From: Oerskovia sp042887685
Lineage (GTDB): Bacteria; Actinomycetota; Actinomycetes; Actinomycetales; Cellulomonadaceae
NCBI RefSeq assembly: GCF_042887685.1
Contig: NZ_JBHVOS010000004.1
Coordinates: 124,001 to 188,000, forward strand
Direction: 5' to 3'
Length of the DNA stretch: 64,000 bases
The notes beneath the pieces were generated by a model. It ran no database searches. It saw only the letters and a program-made list of their open reading frames with translations, and was not told the origin of the DNA. Made by a program: the position numbers and the translations under genes. Below are positions 19,236 through 28,581 of this stretch, piece by piece; position 1 is the first letter of the stretch, and each line of letters begins with the position of its first letter.

Positions 19236-20435
19236 TCAGAGGGCGATCGGGCCACCGCGGGGCGCGTCGATCGAGATCTCGGCGTACGCGGCCGCGAGCA
19301 GCGCCGGGTCCGGGCCCTCGAGGCGCCCGGGCTTGGCCAGGCCGTCGAGCACGACGAAGCGCAGCATGTCGCCGCGCGACTTCTTGTCGCGGCGCATCGC
19401 GGACAGGAGCTGCTCCCAGCGGTCGCCGCGGTAGGTCAGCGGCAGGCCGAGGCTGCCGAGGATCGCGCGGTGGCGGTCCACGGTCTCGTCGTCGAGGCGG
19501 CCCGCGAGGCGTGCGAGCTCGGCCGCGAAGACCATCCCGACCGACACAGCCGCGCCGTGGCGCCACGCGTAGCGCTCGGTAAGCTCGACCGCGTGGCCCA
19601 GGGTGTGCCCGTAGTTGAGGATCTCGCGCAGGCCGGCCTCCTTGAGGTCCTCGCCCACGACCCGTGCCTTGACCGCGACGGAACGCTCGATGAGCTCGAC
19701 GACCACGGCCCACGTCGAGGCCGGCACCTCGGCGCCGCCCCAGCTCTTGAGCTCCTCGACGTTCTCCTCGACGAGCTCGAGGATGCGCGGGTCGGCGATG
19801 AAGCCCGTCTTGACGATCTCCGCGAGGCCCGCGACGAAGTCGAACTTCGGCAGGGACTCGAGGGCCGCGACGTCGCACAGGACACCCGCGGGCGGGTGGA
19901 ACGCGCCCACGAGATTCTTGCCCTCGGCCGTGTTGATGCCCGTCTTGCCGCCCACGGCCGCATCCACCATGGCAAGCAGCGTCGTCGGGACGTGCACGAC
20001 CTTGATGCCGCGCAGCCAGGTCGCGGCGACGAAGCCCGCGAGGTCGGTCGTGGCGCCGCCGCCGACCGAGACGATCGCGTCGCTGCGCGTGAAGTCGGCC
20101 TGGCCGAGCACCTGCCACAGGAACGCCGCGACCTGCGCGGTCTTGGCCTCCTCGGCGTCCGGGACCTCGGCGATGTACGCCTCGTAGCCGACCGCGAGCA
20201 GGTCCTCGCGGACCGTGTCCGCTGACGTCGCGAGCGCGGCCGGGTGGATCACGAGGACGCGGCGCACGTCCGGGCCCAGCATCGAGGGCAGCTCACCGAG
20301 CAGGTGGCGCCCGATGAGGACGTCGTAGGGCTGGGCGCCCTCGACGCGCACGCGGGCCGTCGTCGCCGGTGCGGCGCCGGTGGTGGAGGCGTCGCCGGAC
20401 GACCCGTCGGTCCCGGTCGTCTGCTGGTCGTTCAC
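19236..20435 (-). CDS. aroB: 3-dehydroquinate synthase
   Basis: Second shikimate step, NAD- and metal-dependent conversion of DAHP to 3-dehydroquinate. Diagnostic blocks: VGGGATTDLAGFVAATWLRG, VPTTLLAMVDAAVGGKTGI, the metal-binding GLAEIVKTG and ILNYGHTLGHAVE (His ligands). 399 residues; the first 28 are a Thr/Ser/Gly-rich tail. The GTG at 20435 overlaps the aroK stop by 4 bp. Last gene of aroC-aroK-aroB. Confidence 0.97.
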   Translation of the reverse strand: MNDQQTTGTDGSSGDASTTGAAPATTARVRVEGAQPYDVLIGRHLLGELPSMLGPDVRRVLVIHPAALATSADTVREDLLAVGYEAYIAEVPDAEEAKTAQVAAFLWQVLGQADFTRSDAIVSVGGGATTDLAGFVAATWLRGIKVVHVPTTLLAMVDAAVGGKTGINTAEGKNLVGAFHPPAGVLCDVAALESLPKFDFVAGLAEIVKTGFIADPRILELVEENVEELKSWGGAEVPASTWAVVVELIERSVAVKARVVGEDLKEAGLREILNYGHTLGHAVELTERYAWRHGAAVSVGMVFAAELARLAGRLDDETVDRHRAILGSLGLPLTYRGDRWEQLLSAMRRDKKSRGDMLRFVVLDGLAKPGRLEGPDPALLAAAYAEISIDAPRGGPIAL

Positions 20436-21004
20436 TGCTCGCTCCTCGTCTGGTCGGCCGGGGCGTCGTGGGACGCGCCGCCGAGTGCTGCTTCGATCTC
20501 CCCGGCCACCTGGCGGGGGGTGCGCGCGTCCGTCACGACCCGCACCGTGGCGAGCCGCTCGTAGACGGGGCGGCGCTGCTCCATGAGCGCCTGCCACCTG
20601 GCCCGGGGGTTGCCGAGCAGCAGGGGGCGCGCCTGGTTGAACCCGACCCGCGGCCCGGCGTGGGCGAGGGAGACGTCGAGGAAGACCACGGTGCCCCCCG
20701 CGACCGAGTAGGACTCGAGGGCGGCCTGGGAGTGCTCGTCGAGGACGGCGCCGCCGCCCAGCGCGAGGACTCCCTCGTGGACCGCGAGCGCCTGGGTCAC
20801 GGCCTCGCGCTCGAGGTCGCGGAAGTGCGGTTCGCCGTCCTCGAGGAAGACGTCTGCGACGGTCTTGCCCGCGAGGGTCTCCACGTCGCTGTCGGTGTCG
20901 CGTGCCGCGAGGCCCAGGCGCTCGGCCAGGACGTGCGCGACGGTGGACTTGCCGCTGCCGGGAGGGCCGATGAGGACGACGCGCGGGCCGCTGCTCGTGG
21001 TCAT
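20432..21004 (-). CDS. aroK: Shikimate kinase
   Basis: Phosphorylates shikimate. P-loop GPPGSGKST at 13-21, the shikimate-binding DTDSDVE and FRDLEREAV segments, LALGGGAVLDE and the RPLL lid. 190 residues, with a short acidic extension after the core. ATG 21004 starts 1 bp after the aroC stop; the longer upstream frame lies inside aroC and is not used. Middle gene of the aro operon. Confidence 0.96.
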   Translation of the reverse strand: MTTSSGPRVVLIGPPGSGKSTVAHVLAERLGLAARDTDSDVETLAGKTVADVFLEDGEPHFRDLEREAVTQALAVHEGVLALGGGAVLDEHSQAALESYSVAGGTVVFLDVSLAHAGPRVGFNQARPLLLGNPRARWQALMEQRRPVYERLATVRVVTDARTPRQVAGEIEAALGGASHDAPADQTRSEQ

Positions 21005-21005
21005 C

Positions 21006-22223
21006 TCAGCGCAGCAGCTCGGGGACCGACGCGAGGTAGCCCTCGACGTTGCGGCGGACCTCGGAGACCGAGTCACCGCCGAACTTCTCCAGGACGGCCT
21101 CGGCGAGGACGAGCGCGACCATGGCCTCGGCGACGACGGCTGCGGGCGGCACGGCGCACACGTCCGAGCGCTGGTGCTGGGCCTTGGCGGGCTCGCCCGT
21201 CGCGACGTCGACCGTCGCGAGGGCGCGCGGCACCGTGGAGATGGGCTTCATGGCGGCGCGGACGCGCAGCACCTCGCCGTTGGACATGCCGCCCTCGACG
21301 CCGCCGGCGCGGTTGCTCAGGCGGTGCAGGTGCCCGTCCTCGCCGCGCACGATCTCGTCGTGGGCCTGCGAGCCGCGACGGCGCGCGGTGCGGAAGCCGT
21401 CGCCGACCTCGACGCCCTTGATGGCCTGGATGCCCATGAGGACGGCAGCGAGGCGCGCGTCGAGGCGGCGGTCGGACTGCACGTAGGTGCCGAGCCCCGA
21501 CGGGACGCCGTACGCCAGGACCTCGACCACGCCACCGAGGGTGTCGCCGTCCTTGTGGCACTCGTCGATCTCGGCGACCATCGCCGCCGAGCTGGCAGCG
21601 TCGAAGCAGCGCACCGGGTCGGCGTCGAGGCGCGCGACGTCGTCGGGGTGCGGGAGGGCCGCGTCCTGCGGGACGTCGACCGTGCCGATGCCCACGACGT
21701 GCGAGACCAGGCGGATCCCGACGGCCTGCTCGAGGAACCTGGCGGCGGCCACCCCGAGCGCGACGCGGGTCGCGGTCTCGCGCGCCGAGGCGCGCTCCAG
21801 GACCGGACGGGCGTCGTCGAACGCGTACTTGCGCATGCCGATCAGGTCGGCGTGCCCGGGGCGCGGGCGCGTCAGGGGACGGTTGCGGGCGATCTCCCGC
21901 ACGTCACCCGTCCCGGCGTCGACCTGCAGCGCCTCGGCGGGCACGGGGTCCGCACTCATGACGTCGACCCACTTGGGCCACTCGGTGTTGGCGATCTCGA
22001 TCGCGAGCGGCCCGCCCTGCGTCAGGCCCAGGCGCAGGCCCGCGAGGATGCGGACCTCGTCCTGCTCGAACTTCATGCGCGCACCGCGCCCGTACCCGAG
22101 GCGGCGGCGCGCGAGCGCGTCCTGCACGTCCTTCGTCACGAGCTCGACCCCTGCGGGCAGCCCTTCCAGGATGCCGACCAGCGCCGGACCGTGCGACTCA
22201 CCCGATGTCAACCAACGAAGCAT
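21006..22223 (-). CDS. aroC: Chorismate synthase
   Basis: Last shikimate step, FMN-dependent elimination of EPSP to chorismate. It begins LRWLTSGESHGPALVGILEG and contains RRRLGYGRGARM, RPGHADLIGMRKY and the C-terminal AMKPISTVPRAL block, all family signatures. 405 residues. ATG 22223 has GGGAGGA upstream. It opens the operon aroC-aroK-aroB and is divergent from the prepilin peptidase gene. Confidence 0.98.
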   Translation of the reverse strand: MLRWLTSGESHGPALVGILEGLPAGVELVTKDVQDALARRRLGYGRGARMKFEQDEVRILAGLRLGLTQGGPLAIEIANTEWPKWVDVMSADPVPAEALQVDAGTGDVREIARNRPLTRPRPGHADLIGMRKYAFDDARPVLERASARETATRVALGVAAARFLEQAVGIRLVSHVVGIGTVDVPQDAALPHPDDVARLDADPVRCFDAASSAAMVAEIDECHKDGDTLGGVVEVLAYGVPSGLGTYVQSDRRLDARLAAVLMGIQAIKGVEVGDGFRTARRRGSQAHDEIVRGEDGHLHRLSNRAGGVEGGMSNGEVLRVRAAMKPISTVPRALATVDVATGEPAKAQHQRSDVCAVPPAAVVAEAMVALVLAEAVLEKFGGDSVSEVRRNVEGYLASVPELLR

Positions 22224-22391
22224 GAGGAGAATCCTCCCACGTCACGCGGCGCGCCCCCGAACCCGCCCGCAGTGCGGACCGCCGCCTCGCGCGCGTCCCG
22301 CCGGGGCCGGTGGACGGCTCAGGCGGGGCGGACGGCGCGGGCGAGGCGGCGGGCCTGTGGACGACGCCTGCCACGGTGCAGCGCGCTGCGC

Positions 22392-22397
22392 TAGGTT
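22392..22397 (+). promoter_or_regulatory. Putative -10 box of prepilin peptidase (leaderless)
   Basis: TAGGTT followed by exactly 6 bases and the GTG at 22404. A -35 element is not obvious. Confidence 0.45.
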
Positions 22398-22403
22398 CGC
22401 CGC

Positions 22404-23114
22404 GTGACGAACGCAGGGGGCGGCGGTCCGGTCGACGCGCCGGGGCAGGACGGTTCCGCGACGACGGGCCCGGTCGGGGTCGGAGCGGCGGAACTGTCGG
22501 CCGGGCACCTGGCCCGGGCCTGGCGCCGGGCCGTGTCCGAGGTCCGCCCGCACCGTCGCGCAATCGTCACGGTGGCGGCGGTGGCCGTGCCTGCGACCGT
22601 CACGGGGATGCTGAGCGTGGGGCAGCCCGTCACGCTGGCGCCCGCGGCCGGGTACCTCGCGCTCGTGGGGTCGGCTCTCGCAGTGATCGACGCCCGCACG
22701 CACCGCCTCCCGGACGCCCTGGTCCTGCCCTCCTACCCGCTGCTGGCGGTGCTGCTGGCGCTGGCGAGCGTCCTCGGGCCCGACGGCGGCACGCTCGTGC
22801 GTGCCCTGGCCGGCGGTCTGGGGCTCTACGGCGCGTACTTCGTGCTGGCCCTCGCCCCGTCGGGGCTGGGCTTCGGCGACGTGAAGCTCGCCGGGCTGAT
22901 CGGCGCGCTGCTCGCGGGGTGCGGGTGGGCCGAGCTCACCGTGGGAGCGAGCGCAGCCTTCTTCCTCGGCGGCGCCTGGGCCGTCGTCCTGCTCGCCGCA
23001 CGGCGGGCAGGACGACGCACCGCGATCCCGTTCGGACCGTTCATGCTCGCCGGGGCGCTGGTCGGGGTGGTGTGCGGCCCGGCGGTGCTGGGCGAGGCGC
23101 TGCTGCTCGGGTGA
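22404..23114 (+). CDS. Prepilin/type IV leader peptidase (A24)
   Basis: Aspartic protease of the membrane that cleaves prepilin leaders. The two catalytic aspartates are in VIDARTHRLPD (about 93-103) and GFGDVKLAG (about 154-162). About six membrane helices follow a hydrophilic N-terminus of some 50 residues. The N-terminal cysteine/methylase domain of classical PilD is missing, as in short actinobacterial forms. 236 residues. No pilin or tad genes are in the window, so its substrates are elsewhere. The same gene type is found beside aroC/aroE in M. tuberculosis (Rv2551c, from memory). It ends 9 bp from the convergent aroE. Confidence 0.88.
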   Translation: MTNAGGGGPVDAPGQDGSATTGPVGVGAAELSAGHLARAWRRAVSEVRPHRRAIVTVAAVAVPATVTGMLSVGQPVTLAPAAGYLALVGSALAVIDARTHRLPDALVLPSYPLLAVLLALASVLGPDGGTLVRALAGGLGLYGAYFVLALAPSGLGFGDVKLAGLIGALLAGCGWAELTVGASAAFFLGGAWAVVLLAARRAGRRTAIPFGPFMLAGALVGVVCGPAVLGEALLLG

Positions 23115-23123
23115 GCCCCGACG

Positions 23124-24005
23124 TCAGGCCCGGGTGGCGCTCGGCGCGAGGGCCGTCTCGAGGGCCTCGGCCATCGCCGCCAGGGGCGCGACCTGCCCCG
23201 TCATGAGCCGCACCTGCTCGGCAGCCTGGTGCAGGAGCATGCGCTCGCCGCCCACCACGGTGGCGCCCGCCTGCGCCCAGGCGCGGGAGAGCGCCGTCGG
23301 GCGGGGGTCGTAGACCACGTCGAGCAGCACGCCTCGGGGGCCGGGGCTCCCGGCGGCGGTCTGCGCCGCGAGAGCGTCGGCGACCGGGTCCGCCGCCCCG
23401 GAGGGCAGCGTCGACACGACGACGTCAGCCTGCGCGACGAGCGGTGAGGCCGGGTCGAGCACCGCGAACCGCGGGGCCACGCCCATGCGGTGCGCGGCCC
23501 GCTGCAGCCCGCCCGTGCGCCCGAGGGAGCGCACCAGGACGGTCGGGGTCGTGCAGCCGAGCTCGGCGAGCGCGGCCAGCGTCGAGGCCGCGGTCGCGCC
23601 CGCCCCCAGCACGACGGCCGAGCCGACCGGGCGGTCGCCCAGCCCCTCGCGCAGCGCGGCCACGAGGCCGTGGACGTCGGTGTTGGCGCCCACGAGCGTG
23701 CGCCCCGAGCCCGTGGGCTGGAACAGGACCGTGTTCACGGCCCCCACGACGCCCGCGAGCGGCTCGACGTGATCCAGGAGCGGCAGCACGACCTGCTTGA
23801 GCGGCATGGTCAGGGACAGCCCGGCCCAGCTCTCGTCGAGGCCCGCCACGAACGACGCCAGCTCCTCCTCGGTCACGTCGACCGAGGCGTACTCCCACCC
23901 GTCCAGCCCCAGCGCGCGGTACGCGGCCGAGTGCAGGACCGGTGAGAGGGAGTGGGCCACGGGGTGGCCCAGGACGGCGGCGCGGCGCACTGTGCCTACG
24001 GTCAC
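23124..24005 (-). CDS. aroE: Shikimate dehydrogenase
   Basis: NADPH-dependent reduction of 3-dehydroshikimate. The substrate site GHPVAHSLSPVLHSAAY is near residue 13 and the catalytic Lys is in LTMPLKQVVLP. GAVNT and ANTDVHGL follow. The dinucleotide-binding loop is VLGAGATAAS. The open frame reaches a GTG at 24023, but the GTG at 24005 has GAGGGAG before it and overlaps the mltG stop by 4 bp, so I use that (293 residues). Its fusion to mltG in one transcript is standard in actinobacteria. Confidence 0.94.
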   Translation of the reverse strand: MTVGTVRRAAVLGHPVAHSLSPVLHSAAYRALGLDGWEYASVDVTEEELASFVAGLDESWAGLSLTMPLKQVVLPLLDHVEPLAGVVGAVNTVLFQPTGSGRTLVGANTDVHGLVAALREGLGDRPVGSAVVLGAGATAASTLAALAELGCTTPTVLVRSLGRTGGLQRAAHRMGVAPRFAVLDPASPLVAQADVVVSTLPSGAADPVADALAAQTAAGSPGPRGVLLDVVYDPRPTALSRAWAQAGATVVGGERMLLHQAAEQVRLMTGQVAPLAAMAEALETALAPSATRA

Positions 24006-25144
24006 GGGTTCTCCCTCTGCCACGCGCGCAGCTCGTCGACGTACTTCTGATGCTCGGCCAAGGTGGACGAGAACTTGGTCTCACCCGTGTCAAGGTTCAC
24101 GGCGACCCAGAAGATCCAGTCACCGGGCTCCGGATTCAGCACGGCCTCGATCGACTTCATCCCGGGGGACGCGATCGGCCCGGGCGGCAACCCCTTGTGC
24201 TTGTACAGGTTGTAGAGGTTGTCCGTGTTCGCCTTGTCGGCGTTGGTGATCTCGGTACCCGGCTTGCCCAGGCCGAACGCGACGGCCGCGTCGATGTCAA
24301 GTGTCATCTCACGCGAGAGGCGATTCTCGATCGCCTGCGCCATCTTGGGCCGGTCTTCCTCGGCCTTGGCCTCCCGCTCGATGAGCGAGGCCTTGATCAG
24401 GACCATCTCACGGTCCGCCGCCGGGATGCCGAGAGAGTCGAGGTTCGCGACGGTCGTCGCGATCATGTTGGCCACGATGGTCGTCGCCGAGTCGTTCGGC
24501 TCGAGGACGTAGGTGCTCGGGAAGAACCACCCTTCGAAGTTGCCGCCCGCCTCGGCCGGCAGGCCGACTGCAGCCGGGTCCGCCATCGCGGCCTGGAACT
24601 CCTCTTGAGGTTTGCCGGTCACTGAGACAGCGCGCTCGATGACCTGCGCAGCCGTGAACCCCTCGGGGACCGTCAGCTTCATCTCGTTCTTGCTCTCCTT
24701 GGAGAGCAGCAGGGTGATCGCGGCGGACGCCTTCATCTCGGTGAGCAACGTGTAGTTGCCCGGCTGGATCTTCGCTGCGTCCGGGTTCTCCTTGAAGGCC
24801 TTGACGAAGGCGTTGGCCGACTTCACGACGCCCGCCTCGACGAGGGTCTGGCCAATGTCCGCACCCGTCGACTGCGGCTCGATCGTCACGTCGACGGGAT
24901 CGACCCCCTGCCCCTCGTAGTCCGAGACGCTGAAGGGGTTCTCGAAGCCCAGCAGGCTCGAGGCGTTGTTGACCAGGTAGTAACCGGCCCCGCCCACGAG
25001 GACCAGCGCGAGGACCACGATCAGGGTACGGCGACGCCGTCGTTGCGCACGCTTCTTCGCGGCGCGACGGTCTCGGCTCCCCGAACGGGTCGCCCGCGAC
25101 GGTGGTTGTTGCTGCACCGGCGGGCGGTCGAATAGGTCGGTCAC
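24002..25144 (-). CDS. mltG: Endolytic transglycosylase MltG
   Basis: Cuts nascent peptidoglycan strands at the membrane and so sets their length. A basic cytoplasmic tail (RRAAKKRAQRRRRR) is followed by one membrane helix (about 41-58) and the YceG/MltG domain. The catalytic Glu is in KASLIEREA (E256 by comparison with the E. coli ASIVEKE motif). GGNFEGWFFPSTY and GLPPGPIASPG are family blocks. The GTG at 25144 has AGGAGG at good spacing and gives 380 residues; the longer open frame to 25189 is less likely. It lies between ruvX and aroE, the conserved actinobacterial order. Confidence 0.95.
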   Translation of the reverse strand: MTDLFDRPPVQQQPPSRATRSGSRDRRAAKKRAQRRRRRTLIVVLALVLVGGAGYYLVNNASSLLGFENPFSVSDYEGQGVDPVDVTIEPQSTGADIGQTLVEAGVVKSANAFVKAFKENPDAAKIQPGNYTLLTEMKASAAITLLLSKESKNEMKLTVPEGFTAAQVIERAVSVTGKPQEEFQAAMADPAAVGLPAEAGGNFEGWFFPSTYVLEPNDSATTIVANMIATTVANLDSLGIPAADREMVLIKASLIEREAKAEEDRPKMAQAIENRLSREMTLDIDAAVAFGLGKPGTEITNADKANTDNLYNLYKHKGLPPGPIASPGMKSIEAVLNPEPGDWIFWVAVNLDTGETKFSSTLAEHQKYVDELRAWQRENP

Positions 25145-25199
25145 GGGAGGCTGCCTCCTGACGGGTGTGCGCGCGGCGGTCCTTGCCACGACGCAACGA

Positions 25200-25730
25200 T
25201 CAACGTTCTACGTACTCTCCAGCGCGCGCCCCCGCGCTCCGCTCGCGGTCCAGAGCGGTCTGGAGGATGATAACCGCCGCGGCTTGGTCGACGACAGAGC
25301 GCTGCTTGCGCCCGGCGCGCCCAGACGCCCGCAGCGCCTGGTGGGCGCTCACGGTCGTCATGCGTTCGTCGACGAGGTGCACCGGGACGGGTGCGACGGC
25401 ACGTGCCACCAGTCCAGCGTACGCACGTGCGGCGGCCGTGGCGGCACCCTCCGCGCCGGAAAGGTGTCGAGGAAGCCCGATGTACACCACACGTGCACCC
25501 CGTTCCTCCACTTCCGCCGCGATCCGCGCGACGTCGCTCGGGAAGGTCGCGACCGCGTCCTCGGGCGCGGACGGCGTGGTCCTCAGGTCGCGCGGCAGGG
25601 TCTCGACGGGGGTCGCGATGAGCCCGTCGGGGTCGCTCGCGGCGAGCCCGACGCGCACGCTGCCCACGTCGACGCCCAGGCGGGCACCCCTCGGGAGAGG
25701 GGTGCCCGCCTGGTGGTCGTCGACCGTCAT
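25200..25730 (-). CDS. ruvX: YqgF/RuvX-type putative pre-16S rRNA nuclease
   Basis: RNase H-fold protein of the YqgF family, annotated as pre-16S rRNA nuclease or Holliday junction resolvase-like. Acidic site residues are expected in LGVDVGSVRVGLAASD (about 18-33), VHLVDERMTTVSAH and the C-terminal DQAAAVIILQ. PRHLSGAEG is the conserved middle loop. 176 residues. ATG 25730 is 11 bp after the alaS stop, so it is co-transcribed with alaS, mltG and aroE. Confidence 0.92.
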   Translation of the reverse strand: MTVDDHQAGTPLPRGARLGVDVGSVRVGLAASDPDGLIATPVETLPRDLRTTPSAPEDAVATFPSDVARIAAEVEERGARVVYIGLPRHLSGAEGAATAAARAYAGLVARAVAPVPVHLVDERMTTVSAHQALRASGRAGRKQRSVVDQAAAVIILQTALDRERSAGARAGEYVER

Positions 25731-25741
25731 CGGGTGCGCGC

Positions 25742-28435
25742 TCAGAGCGCCGAGGCGACGTCGTCGCGGATGCCCGCGAGAGCCGTCGGGAGGGCGGACA
25801 CGTCCGTGCCGCCACCCTGGGCCATGTCGTCCTTGCCGCCGCCGCCGCCGCCGAGCACGCCCGACGCCTTCTTCGCGAGGGCCCCGGCCCGCAGGCCCGC
25901 CTCGCGCGCAGGCGCGTTGGTCACGATGACGACCTGGGGGCGCTCCTTGCTCACGCCGCCGACCGCGACGACGCTCGGCGCCGCGTCGGCGAGACGGCCG
26001 CGCACGTCAAGCGCGAGGGCCCGCAGGTCGTCCGCGGAGGCGACCTCACCGGCGTCGTGCACGACGACGCGCACGGTCCCGACGGTCTGCGCACCGGCCG
26101 CCAGGTTCGCGGCGGCCGCGAGCAGCTGGGCCTGACGCAGTGCCGCGAGCTCCTTCTCGGCGTCGCGCAGACGCGAGACCAGCGAGCCCACGCGGTCGGG
26201 CAGCTCCTCGGTGCGCACGTTCAGCAGACCCGTGAGCTGTCCGACGAGCGCGTGCTCCTTGGCCTGGAAGCCGTAGGCCCCGTCGCCGACGAGGGCGTCG
26301 ACGCGGCGCACCCCCGAGCCGATCGAGGACTCGCCGAGCAGCGTGACCAGGCCGAGCTGGCCGGACTGCTTGACGTGGGTGCCCGCGCACAGCTCGCGCG
26401 ACCAGTCGCCGCCGATCGAGACCACACGCACCTGGTCGCCGTACTTCTCGCCGAACAGCGCCATGGCGCCCAGCGCCTTGGCCTCGGCGATGGGCATGAC
26501 CTTGTCCGTGACCTCGAGGTTCTCGGCGAGCTGGGTGTTGACGCGCTCCTCGACCTCGGAGAGCACCCCTGCGGGGACCGCGCTCGAGGCGCGGAAGTCG
26601 AAGCGGATGCGGCTCGGTGCGTTCTCCGACCCGGCCTGCGTCGCGTCCTTGCCCAGGGCCTCCTGGATGGACTTGTGGATCATGTGCGTCGCGGTGTGGG
26701 CGCGGCTGATCGCCTTGCGGCGCGCCGTGTCGATCTGCGCGGTGCCCGGGTCGCCCACCGCGACGACGCCCTCGACGAGGCGCCCGCGGTGGACCGAGAA
26801 GCCCTTGATGGGGCGCTGCACGTCGTCGACCTCGATGGTCGCGCCGCCGTCGAGCACGATCGTGCCGTGGTCGGCGAGCTGGCCGCCGGCCTCGGCGTAG
26901 AAGGGCGTGCGGTCGAGGACGACCTCGACGTCGGCCGGGGCCGTCGCGGCCGGGGAGGGCACGCCGTCGACCAGGAGTCCAACGACGTTGACCGACGCCG
27001 TGGCGTCCGTGTAGCCGAGGAAATCCACGGGCCGGGCGAGCTCGCTCTGCAGGGCCTCGTAGGCCGCGGTGTCGACGCCGCCCGTCCGCTTGGCGAGCGC
27101 GTCGGCGCGCGCACGGGTGCGCTGCTCCTGCATGAGGGCGCGGAACGCCTTCTCGTCGACCTGGACACCCTGCTCGGCGGCCATCTCGAGGGTCAGGTCG
27201 ATCGGGAAGCCGTACGTGTCGTGCAGGGCGAACGCCTGGTCTCCGGGCAGCACGGGCGTGCCACCCGTGCCCGCGCTCGACTTGGCGGCCGCGACGGCGG
27301 TGTCCAGGATCGTGGTGCCCGAGGTCAGGGTGCGGCGGAACGCCTCCTCCTCGGCGTAGGCGATCTGCGAGATGCGCTCGAAGTCGGCGCCGACCTCCGG
27401 GTAGGAGGCCTGCATGGCGTCGCGCGAGACGGGGAACAGCTGCGGCAGCGCGGGGTCCTCGACACCCAGCAGGCGCATCGCGCGCACCGAGCGGCGCAGC
27501 AGGCGGCGCAGCACGTAGCCGCGGCCCTCGTTCGAGGGGCGCACGCCGTCGCTGATGATCATGAGGGCCGAGCGCACGTGGTCGGCGACCACGCGCATGC
27601 GCACGTCGTCGTCCGTGTCGGCGCCGTACCGCTTGCCCGAGAGCTCCTGGGCCGCGGCGATGACGGGGAAGACCTCGTCGATCTCGTACATGTTGTCGAC
27701 GCCCTGCAGGACGAACGCGACGCGCTCGAGCCCCATGCCGGTGTCGATGTTCTTCTTGGTGAGCTCGCCCAGGATGGGGAAGGACTCCTTGGTCCCGCCG
27801 TCCCCGCGCTCGTACTGCATGAAGACGAGGTTCCAGATCTCCAGGAACCGGTCGCCCGCGAGGTCGATCGCCGGACCCCCGTCGGGGCCGTAGGCCGGGC
27901 CACGGTCGTAGAAGATCTCCGAGCACGGCCCGGCGGGTCCGCGGGCTCCTGTGGACCAGTAGTTGGGCCCCATGCCCAGTCCCTGGATGCGCTCGTCCGG
28001 CAGTCCGGCGATCTTCTTCCAGAGCTGGCGCGCCTCGTCGTCCTCGTGGAAGACGGTGACCCAGATCTTGTCCTCGGGGATGCCGTACCCGCCGTCGTCC
28101 TGCGACCGCGTGATGAGGTCCCAGGCGTAGGTGATCGCGCCTTCCTTGAAGTAGTCCCCGAACGAGAAGTTGCCGTTCATCTGGAAGAACGTGCCGTGAC
28201 GCGTCGTCTTGCCCACGTCGTCGATGTCGAGGGTGCGCACGCACTTCTGCACGCTCGTCGCACGCGCCCACGGCGCGGTCTGCTCGCCCGTCATGTACGG
28301 GATGAACGGCACCATGCCCGCGATGGTGAACAGGGTCGACGGGTCCGGCGAGATGAGCGACGCCGAGGGCACGACGGTGTGGTCCTGGGCGGCGAAGTAG
28401 TCGAGCCAACGCTTGCGGATCTCGGCGGTACGCAT
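25742..28435 (-). CDS. alaS: Alanyl-tRNA synthetase
   Basis: Charges tRNA-Ala and edits mischarged Ser/Gly. 897 residues. The start MRTAEIRKRWLDYF and the class II catalytic core are followed by the editing domain with zinc ligands HTATH and CAGTH, then the DHHA1/C-Ala domain with a GGGGGGKDD glycine stretch near the end. The start is the ATG at 28435 (GAAGGA upstream); the longer open frame upstream has no family similarity. A near-perfect 14-bp palindrome, GAACA-AGTA-TGTTC (28502-28515), lies about 67 bp upstream and could be regulatory. Confidence 0.98.
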   Translation of the reverse strand: MRTAEIRKRWLDYFAAQDHTVVPSASLISPDPSTLFTIAGMVPFIPYMTGEQTAPWARATSVQKCVRTLDIDDVGKTTRHGTFFQMNGNFSFGDYFKEGAITYAWDLITRSQDDGGYGIPEDKIWVTVFHEDDEARQLWKKIAGLPDERIQGLGMGPNYWSTGARGPAGPCSEIFYDRGPAYGPDGGPAIDLAGDRFLEIWNLVFMQYERGDGGTKESFPILGELTKKNIDTGMGLERVAFVLQGVDNMYEIDEVFPVIAAAQELSGKRYGADTDDDVRMRVVADHVRSALMIISDGVRPSNEGRGYVLRRLLRRSVRAMRLLGVEDPALPQLFPVSRDAMQASYPEVGADFERISQIAYAEEEAFRRTLTSGTTILDTAVAAAKSSAGTGGTPVLPGDQAFALHDTYGFPIDLTLEMAAEQGVQVDEKAFRALMQEQRTRARADALAKRTGGVDTAAYEALQSELARPVDFLGYTDATASVNVVGLLVDGVPSPAATAPADVEVVLDRTPFYAEAGGQLADHGTIVLDGGATIEVDDVQRPIKGFSVHRGRLVEGVVAVGDPGTAQIDTARRKAISRAHTATHMIHKSIQEALGKDATQAGSENAPSRIRFDFRASSAVPAGVLSEVEERVNTQLAENLEVTDKVMPIAEAKALGAMALFGEKYGDQVRVVSIGGDWSRELCAGTHVKQSGQLGLVTLLGESSIGSGVRRVDALVGDGAYGFQAKEHALVGQLTGLLNVRTEELPDRVGSLVSRLRDAEKELAALRQAQLLAAAANLAAGAQTVGTVRVVVHDAGEVASADDLRALALDVRGRLADAAPSVVAVGGVSKERPQVVIVTNAPAREAGLRAGALAKKASGVLGGGGGGKDDMAQGGGTDVSALPTALAGIRDDVASAL

Positions 28436-28527
28436 GATGTCCTTCGGAAGTCGGAGACGGAACGGCCCGGGGCGCGCCGCAGGGGCGGGCGACACCGGCT
28501 AGAACAAGTATGTTCCCGGCGTGCTTC

Positions 28528-28561
28528 CCTCCCGTGCGCGCGACGTTCGTCGCGCGGGAGG
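28528..28561 (-). terminator. Terminator after the DUF948/DUF6167-type pair
   Basis: CGCGCGAC / GTCGCGCG arms (28537-28544 and 28549-28556) with loop GTTC, extended by CCTCC/GGAGG outside a small bulge. It starts 21 bp after the stop at 28582 and isolates the pair from alaS. Confidence 0.65.
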
Positions 28562-28581
28562 CAGCAGGCCCGGTGGGTGGA

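Noticed and set aside
28502..28515. LexA box before alaS
   Set aside because: Arms look similar (GAACA/TGTTC) but the spacing is 6 instead of 4 bases, so LexA binding is unlikely. Kept only as a palindrome of unknown role.
28436..28581. T-box or other riboswitch before alaS (and aspS, hisS)
   Set aside because: No T-box core, no specifier hairpin and no competing terminator; the gap before alaS contains only a hairpin of the preceding unit.
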